Origin: Aphrophora alni
Taxonomy: Eukaryota; Arthropoda; Insecta; Hemiptera; Aphrophoridae
Assembly: GCA_963513935.1 (NCBI GenBank)
Contig: OY740768.1
Coordinates: 60,938,004-61,002,003 of the forward strand
Reading direction: 5' to 3'
DNA: 64,000 bases
Part shown: positions 57,530 through 64,000 of the stretch, piece by piece
How positions within the stretch are numbered: position 1 is the first letter of the stretch
How the letters are laid out: every line of letters begins with the position of its first letter
Translations under genes and position numbers: made by a program
Notes under the pieces: model-generated
The model's input: only the letters and a program-made list of their open reading frames with translations
What the model was told of the DNA's origin: nothing
The model's database searches: none

Positions 57530-58670
57530 CGAAAATTAAAAAAATACTTAGAGAATTAAAAGGAATAAAACTGAAAGAATTAGAAACAGCAATCAAAAGT
57601 ATAAAAGGCAGTAAATCAGCAAGGCCAGATGAGTTAACAATTATCATACCATTATGGAATGATAAAAAATATTATCATGGTGTACATCCTTTCTGACAAA
57701 CAATTGTATATTTATTCTCCATTTGTATAAATCAGTTTAACAATATGTAAGCATGGAACATTTTCCAACCAGTAACAAATTAATAAATAATAATTTAACT
57801 TAGTAATAATGTAATTCAAAAAAACCCTTAAGATTTAATCATAATTGTAAAAACATAATATTAATAAAAGTGAACTTTCTGTAAAAACATTTGTGCAGGA
57901 AACAAGCAGAGAAGGAATGTTCCAGAGAAAGGCAGGACTTAACATAACGTGATGTTAAGAAGGGAGAGACATTTCCAAAATTAGCCATAAACTAAAGAAT
58001 TCCTAGATAAGTATTTGGACAGGAGGGGTAGAGAGAGTGTTACTAAGATCAGTCTCTGGAAATCACCCATAAGAGATGGACGCATATGTCCGTGAATAAA
58101 AGTTAGACTCAAATAAATAATTGTTATTATTTATTATTGTATGTTTTACAAATAATTGTTATTGCATTTCAGATTAACCAGAACAGTGAAGCAACTTACA
58201 AATAACAAGGTACAGTGTATAAATTATGGGGTATAAACTTTGATGAGTTTGAAAATTCAAATAGTTTGAAAGGATAATACTGAACAGAATTCATTAAAAA
58301 AAATAATAATAATAACTCGACAAAACAAGCAAAGGCATGGTTTCAGAAAAGAAGATATACAACAGATATAATTCGTGTGACAAATTATTGAAGCATTTTA
58401 GAAGTATATTAAGAATGTATTATTTATTTTCATACAGATTGAAAAATGTATAATTCTGTTTAAAGAAAAGCATTTTGGAAAAGTTTAAGAAAAGCAGAGA
58501 AAAGTTTATAGAATGGATAAATAAAACATATAATAAATATGTTGGAACATTGGTGGGATAATACATACATTGTTTTAAGGTAATGAAGTGGCTAAAATAG
58601 GGAAATACTGCCACTAGTTTTATTCAACTTAGTTACAGATATGCTGTTAAAGTGAGGAGAATGATGTAGA
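57530..58670 (+). pseudogene. LINE reverse transcriptase, heavily broken
   Basis: Plus strand: ELETAIKSIKGSKSARPDEL near 57570-57640 is the start of a non-LTR RT domain (A...K..KS.GPD). After an unrelated or decayed segment, QAKAWFQKRRYTTDIIRVTN near 58330-58390 matches the Q.GF..GRST.D motif. It is followed by KAFWKSLRKAEKSL and LVLFNLVTDMLLK (family motif PLLFNL..D..L). Multiple stops and a missing catalytic YADD region show that the copy is dead. Lies in the Nup155 intron between exons b and c, opposite in strand to the host gene. Confidence 0.7.
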
Positions 58671-58838
58671 GATGAGAAGCATTTTAGTCATCATCACCTA
58701 AATACTACAGAGAATAAAATGGTCAAAACATAAAACTATAACTATAAAAATAAATAGCATATAAATATTAATAAAAATAACAACAATAAAACTATTTAAC
58801 AATGGTAAAATCTATCAAATTCAACAAGAAACAAAATA

Positions 58839-59287
58839 CAGTAGACTCTCATAAATTCGGATCATGAAAATCTGGACTCTGGAAAATCCGCACCGGACGG
58901 TAAATTTTTTTTAATAACAATTTGCCGCTTTAGAGCCTTCAAATTTCACGTGATCTTCCGCATTGCATGAATGACATATTTTGTGATGATTCACGGGCAG
59001 TGGAAGTTTCCGCACGGCTGAGGTAATTGACACGCCCTATCCTGTGTTTTACTTAATTGCAGTCCAGTACTGTATTATGTACATTACTGTAACAGTACCA
59101 TTAGTTAATGTGTCAGAGGGTAACAAGTGTCGTTGGGTATCGGCATGGGCCGGTAACGATTGCTTGTGTGGCTTATCACCGCTCGTATCGGCCCCCCGGC
59201 CTACATCTTCGACTCCGGGAAATCCGGATTTTTCGGAATCTGTAACGGCTGTCCACCACAATAGTCCGGATTTATGAGAGTCTACTG
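58839..59287. mobile_element. pogo/Tigger-type MITE, 449 bp
   Basis: Inverted ends CAGTAGACTCTCATAAATTC (left) and the reverse of CCGGATTTATGAGAGTCTACTG (right), with TA on both outer sides. No transposase ORF. Intronic in Nup155. Confidence 0.88.
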
Positions 59288-60298
59288 TACCATGTTACAG
59301 TGCTGTATAGAGGCTATGCAATAAACACATAAAAATTATATTTATATTATGTCAAAAACATATAGGTGAGATCCAAGAAAGGCAATACTCGATCAAGAAT
59401 CTCACCATTATCCCCCAACAGCAAAAAGTTATATGCCAAGCCTGGCAAATGACAAAGTTTTTATTGTGACATTGTCCACTTTTATGTTTCTATTTATTCC
59501 ACAATGCATCCAGTATAATAATACCCCAACACACTATAACGGAAATCAGTATGGAACACAGAATTTCCTCAACCAAATGATTCTTTAAATAGGAATCTTA
59601 GGATATCCTGGATAGCCATTTGAGCACTTTTGAAATCAGAGCATACCAGATAATAGTGAGAACCAGATGAAACAATATTAAGAGGTATAAAAACTTTTTG
59701 GCAATAAAAACAGTAGAAACAGAAAGGGGGGTAATGTATACATATGCATACAGTCCTGATGAGAAATAACCACAACTAACTTGATTTTTTCAGTTTAGAA
59801 CCATCCACCGATTTTTTAAAATAATACCTTTTATAACATCTCCCTAGGTTTTTTTTTTGTTTGTTTTCATCGATACCTCCCAAAATAATATTTTTGGGGA
59901 GATAGCAACCAAATTGGTTTTTGTTTAAGTCTCTATGAGCTATATTTTGAAGAAATAAACAGATAACAATGGTTAAAATAGATAACAATGGTACCTATGA
60001 ATTTTGGGTCATTATAAAAATAGAAAAAAGCCTTCAGAAATGGCCAAATTATTTCTACATTCAAAATTTGATTAAAATAGGTTCACACGTTTAGGTTATC
60101 GGACAAAAGCACTCTATTGGACTAAGGAGGTCTAAAAAGTAATATTTTCATCAAAAACTCAACCTTGATTTGTTTATTTTATCACAAAATTGTTTGTATA
60201 CTATGATAAAGTAAAAATAATCACATTATAAGGAAATAAAAAATAATAAATGAATTAACATAATAACACTTAATGAACAAAATTGTGAATTAACTTAC

Positions 60299-60449
60299 TT
60301 TAATGAAATATTCTAATACTGAAACTGGTTGAGGTGACTGAGGTGATTGTGGGCCTGGACTGATTGGTATCCGAGGAGCATACGGATTTGCCAGACTCTG
60401 ATGATGTAAGTGATCAAGTACAGATGTCACTTCGGTGTAGCAATCCAAC
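60299..60449 (-). CDS. Nup155: Nup155 exon b
   Basis: Acceptor CCATTTCAG; the first G completes Arg (AG|G) from exon a. Fifty codons read LDCYTEVTSVLDHLHHQSLA, a Pro/Ser/Gln-rich insert (PRIPISPGPQSPQSPQPV), then SVLEYFIK, followed by donor GTAAGT. The low-complexity insert falls in a loop that varies in length between Nup155 proteins. Confidence 0.93.
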
Positions 60450-60914
60450 CTGAAATGGAATATTTTACATTCAGGAATCTCGAAAACAAATTTGATCAGT
60501 TTTATATACTATGGTATTTTCTTTATCAAATAAAGTTTTTTTTAACAATATTTTATTTATTTATAAATATTACAAAATCTCTCTTTCTCTCGGCCTATGG
60601 ATTTTATTTATTCATTTCAATATATTTGGATAATTTTTACTTTATCATTATATAAATTAGCTTATTTAATTAACTTATCTATTTAATATTATTTTTAAAA
60701 GTTCAGTTTTATATTGTCCTTAGTTAAATTTAGTTATTTTCATTTAAATATAGGCTAGTCTCTTTATAAAATCAGTGGGTTTCAAAAGTACAATGATGAA
60801 ATATTTTAGTTTTTTGATGAAATTTAAATTTGGATAGTCAATTTAAATTTATTAGGTTATTTACCTTGTAGTCAATTCAAATTCTATTTATAACATATGA
60901 AATATTTATCAGTT

Positions 60915-60941
60915 TTTTCTTTCTTTCTTTCTTTCTTTCCT
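60915..60941. repeat. (TTTC)n microsatellite
   Basis: Six or so TTTC units in the intron between exons a and b. Confidence 0.85.
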
Positions 60942-62214
60942 TCTAACAATTATTGATATTTCACTGCATAAGTTGCATATTACTTTATCTCCAAAAATCT
61001 AATTTTAATTTTCTTACAGCAGCAAACAGAGAAAAATGATCTGCCTTCAATGAGAGCAAGAATGGGAATCCAATTGTTGTCCATCAAAGAGCCATCGTTC
61101 TTTTACTTCTTATCTTAATATAATAATGCCTATCTAGATAATTACATAATGTCTAAAATTTTATAACAAATAACACTGCATCTCCTTTCTAGTTATTTAA
61201 ATTTTGTTGTATTTATATTATATTAAATTTCTTAATCTATCCTTTATATTATTTATTATAAACTAATTTTTTTTTATATTCAAAATTCCACATTCACATT
61301 ATACGTTAAGTAATTGCATTTGATCTAATTGTATTATCTCAGCTGTTATCTTAAAACAGATTGTGATTGGTTTAGCGTATTTTCCATGATGTCATTGGAA
61401 TTTGCAAAATGACCTCTAGTCAAAACTCAAAATTTATTGTTCCTATTTACACTTTCTACAATGATGGTCAATGACATAAAACAAATGAACAGTTTGGATG
61501 CTTGATTTGACAACCACTTGTGTGGATAACTAAATGATTTGTGTGAAGTGTGATTGTATTCAAAATGGTATCATCTCATTTGGACAACTTTTAAGACATC
61601 TACATGGTTATGATTTCTTCCATTTTTCTTCTTTTTTTATTCTCACTTGCATGTTATTTATCTTGGGATCATTACTAGATTATTATTTATTAGAAAGGTA
61701 TCATTACATCTTGACTTGTTTGCCTTGGAACTAGGCCCTTTTATAAAGTTTGGTTTGTGAGGTTATGTTTAGTATTTATTTATTATTTTATTTCATTAAA
61801 ACTAGGTCTATTTTAGCTTCCCTTAAGTATGATTCAAGATCTTTTAGTGTACTATTTCTGTTTTAAACTATGTACATAACTAAATAACTACCGAAGACAA
61901 AACAAAAGCTTATCTATGTTGTACAATATCACAATACAGAGTGCTCAAAAATCTTTAAAAATATTTAAAAAACAGTTTCAAATTAATAAAGTTACCAAAA
62001 TTAAAATAATGTAGATTTAGGCGTTCAAAGGAATATTTTTCTGTAAGTTTGTAAATTTGGTCTGATTTAGATTCCAATAGTAAACTTTGTATAGCTAGGT
62101 ATTATGTAACAGGTTGTGAATGTAAAATTTATAGAAAAAAATACGATAAAAGTTAAAATATATATGTCATTAACTAAGGTAGATAATAGATTGACAAGAT
62201 AAATAAAAAGTTAA

Positions 62215-62219
<5 letters not shown>

Positions 62220-62273
<54 letters not shown>
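62220..62273. repeat. (AT)n microsatellite
   Basis: More than 50 bp of alternating AT; intronic. Confidence 0.9.
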
Positions 62274-62275
<2 letters not shown>

Positions 62276-63759
62276 TCTACAAATACACAGATTTTGTTTA
62301 TTAAGATTAATCCTAATAAAGTCCATTATAATTTCTAAATTGTGTATCATAAATAATTTGACAATAGTTATGTCGAAGTTTGAGGCTTTAACTATGTGGA
62401 AGTCAAAATTTGAGTGAGGAGAAAAACTAAGTATTGTTAAATCCAGAATTGAGTTTCCAGTTGTTTTGCACTACCTGTTAAGTTTCAGAAATTGCACTAC
62501 CAGTTTTATTACAACCCGGATATAAGTTACTTACAAGTGCAAAACTAAATTTTAAATGAAAACAATAATTAGCATGATGGGGCTGGGATGCAGGTTGGGA
62601 TAGGAGAAGGATGGTTATTAAAATCATCTTATGTGAAAGATTTAGGACAGGATTAATTGAACAACAATTGGTTGGAACATCATAACCTTTATTGATCTGA
62701 ATGTGTTTAAATTAAGAATACGAATATTTGTGTTTGTGATAACAAGAATATTTGTTCAATTCATTGGCTTAAAGGTTATATTCTTCCATACTGAATGTGT
62801 TTCTACTGTATGTGTTCTGTACGGTACTGAATGTGCTTTGTATATGTTGCTCGTGAGTCTGTCTGTCAGATTGGTTTCAAAATGTTAAGAATTTACTATA
62901 AAGTTGTAGAATAATTTTGTTAATTGATTGATTAGTAAAACAATGAGGTAAAAACATCACCATTTGATTGATTGTGAAAGATTAATAAAAAATTATAAGT
63001 TATTAACCATGTTTGAAACATGTTTGTGCTATAAAGATTTCATGGAAATAATACCATTAAAACAAATATTAAATTGAAACATGTTACAATATACAATGTC
63101 TGATATTTTAAAACAAATTTCAATTCAGATAATTTTTTATTTCTGTTTGTATAACAATCATTTTAAATAGTTATTATTATAACAAAAATATTAATTATAA
63201 AATAATTAGCATAGCATAACTAGAGGTCATTTGTTATGTAGTAGCACTTGACCTTGATTGGGCTTGATTAGTGTACCTTGATTAGTGTTCCGCCGTCCTT
63301 TCAACAGTGTGTGTATTACGAACAACGTGTAATCAATTGACATTGATGATATCGTACAACATCGAATATTGTAATATTATATAATAATACATATAATTAA
63401 TAAATTGTCACAGCAAGGGAACATGAGTGTAGAACAGTTTTTGTGAAATGGTTATTCATTTCAAAATACCGTATAGTTACTGTGGATAAATTGTGGAACA
63501 CCAGGTATTGCAGTGTACACGGGTAGACACTTCCCCTCTGCAGGCTGGCTTCCCCACTCCAAGCCAGACCACCTTCCCTCCAAGCGTCACCACATAACAA
63601 ATGAACTATACAATCTATATAAATGTAATTGTGAATTGGGTCTAAATTAGCTGCACAAATATTTAATTAAAATAAATTCGAAACATGCTCGATTAACAAG
63701 AAAATTATCATGAACAATCACATAATCTAAGTGTAAGTTTCAAATAGAACATTCCATAC

Positions 63760-63956
63760 CTTTGAGCATATGCTTGGTATCCTGCGGAATCTTCCACAGG
63801 TTGGTTGTTGAGGTAGTAATTTAAAGCAAGATCCTTCGGATCACATTTAGCTGCACATTCCAAACTTAGCTCTACTACGCCTTCGTAATACTGACAGCTT
63901 ACAAACTGACGGCACACTGCTGATAAGTTGATTCGGGGTGCCACGTCCTTACAGAG
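63760..63956 (-). CDS. Nup155: Nup155 exon a (first in window)
   Basis: Acceptor TTGAATAG before 63956 and donor AAAG|GTATGG. Translation begins LCKDVAPRINLSAVCRQFVS, continues CQYYEGVVELSLECAAKCDP, and ends AYAQ plus two bases of a split Arg. APRINLS..C.Q.....YEGVVEL is the best-known signature of Nup155/Nup154. The reading frame fits with all eight downstream exons. Confidence 0.96.
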
Positions 63957-64000
63957 CTATTCAACAATTTAAAATTAACCAGAGATCGGTGTAAGGATGT

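Larger units (their letters stand above)
25639..64000 (-). other. Nup155: Nup155 (Drosophila Nup154) gene, C-terminal part, nine exons
   Basis: Gene-level entry. Nup155 is a scaffold nucleoporin of the nuclear pore inner ring (beta-propeller followed by a long alpha-solenoid). Nine exons lie on the minus strand: 63956-63760, 60449-60299, 57087-56822, 56265-56118, 46623-46531, 43576-43456, 41106-40996, 29297-29177 and 25780-25639. All have GT donors and AG acceptors. Phases agree at every junction, and the total is 1350 nt, that is 449 codons plus a stop. Family proteins are about 1300-1400 residues, so the propeller and first part of the solenoid lie beyond the right edge. Introns grow toward the 3' end; the largest (40995-29298, 11.7 kb) contains an intact piggyBac and MITEs. 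Confidence 0.93.

Overview
The window is nuclear DNA of an arthropod, most likely an insect (a hemipteran would fit the AT-richness and the mix of transposons, but I cannot prove the order). Long introns, GT-AG splice sites, microsatellites and dense transposon insertions rule out a prokaryote. Nearly all long open frames belong to mobile elements. The host genes are recognisable only as short exons.

Two host genes point toward each other. On the plus strand, the last exon of an S1-family serine protease ends at 4547. The 4.4 kb before it is probably intron and holds an exact 31-copy array of a 59-bp satellite. On the minus strand, a Nup155-type nucleoporin gene (Drosophila Nup154) runs from beyond the right edge to a stop codon at 25639-25641. 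I can trace nine exons whose phases all agree, giving 449 C-terminal residues. Its introns reach 11.7 kb and are filled with transposons.

Mobile elements, left to right: Penelope-like (PLE) insertions at 418-1173, 7345-7483, 9691-11633 and 22247-22689; a LINE fragment near 8.0-8.7 kb; a dead mariner at 11.9-13.0 kb; a piggyBac-type MITE at 13332-14036; an LTR retrotransposon at 14296-22002 with matching 1531-bp LTRs and only one ORF; several pogo/Tigger-type MITEs; an apparently intact piggyBac at 37264-40514 whose transposase gene has a small intron; diverged LTR relics between 51.3 and 55.5 kb; and a broken LINE reverse transcriptase at 57.5-58.7 kb.

The most interesting observation is that the four PLE-type insertions share one layout: an 11-13 bp target duplication, an inverted repeat, and a 43-55 nt tail on one side only. 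They range from 139 bp to 1.94 kb. The largest encodes RT plus GIY-YIG and carries a hammerhead ribozyme motif; two others carry degenerate hammerhead-like motifs. The next most interesting are the coding-poor LTR element with matching LTRs and a cytosine-depleted sense strand, and the piggyBac whose intron contains two of its subterminal palindromes. Everything here is read by eye; no alignment or database search was run.
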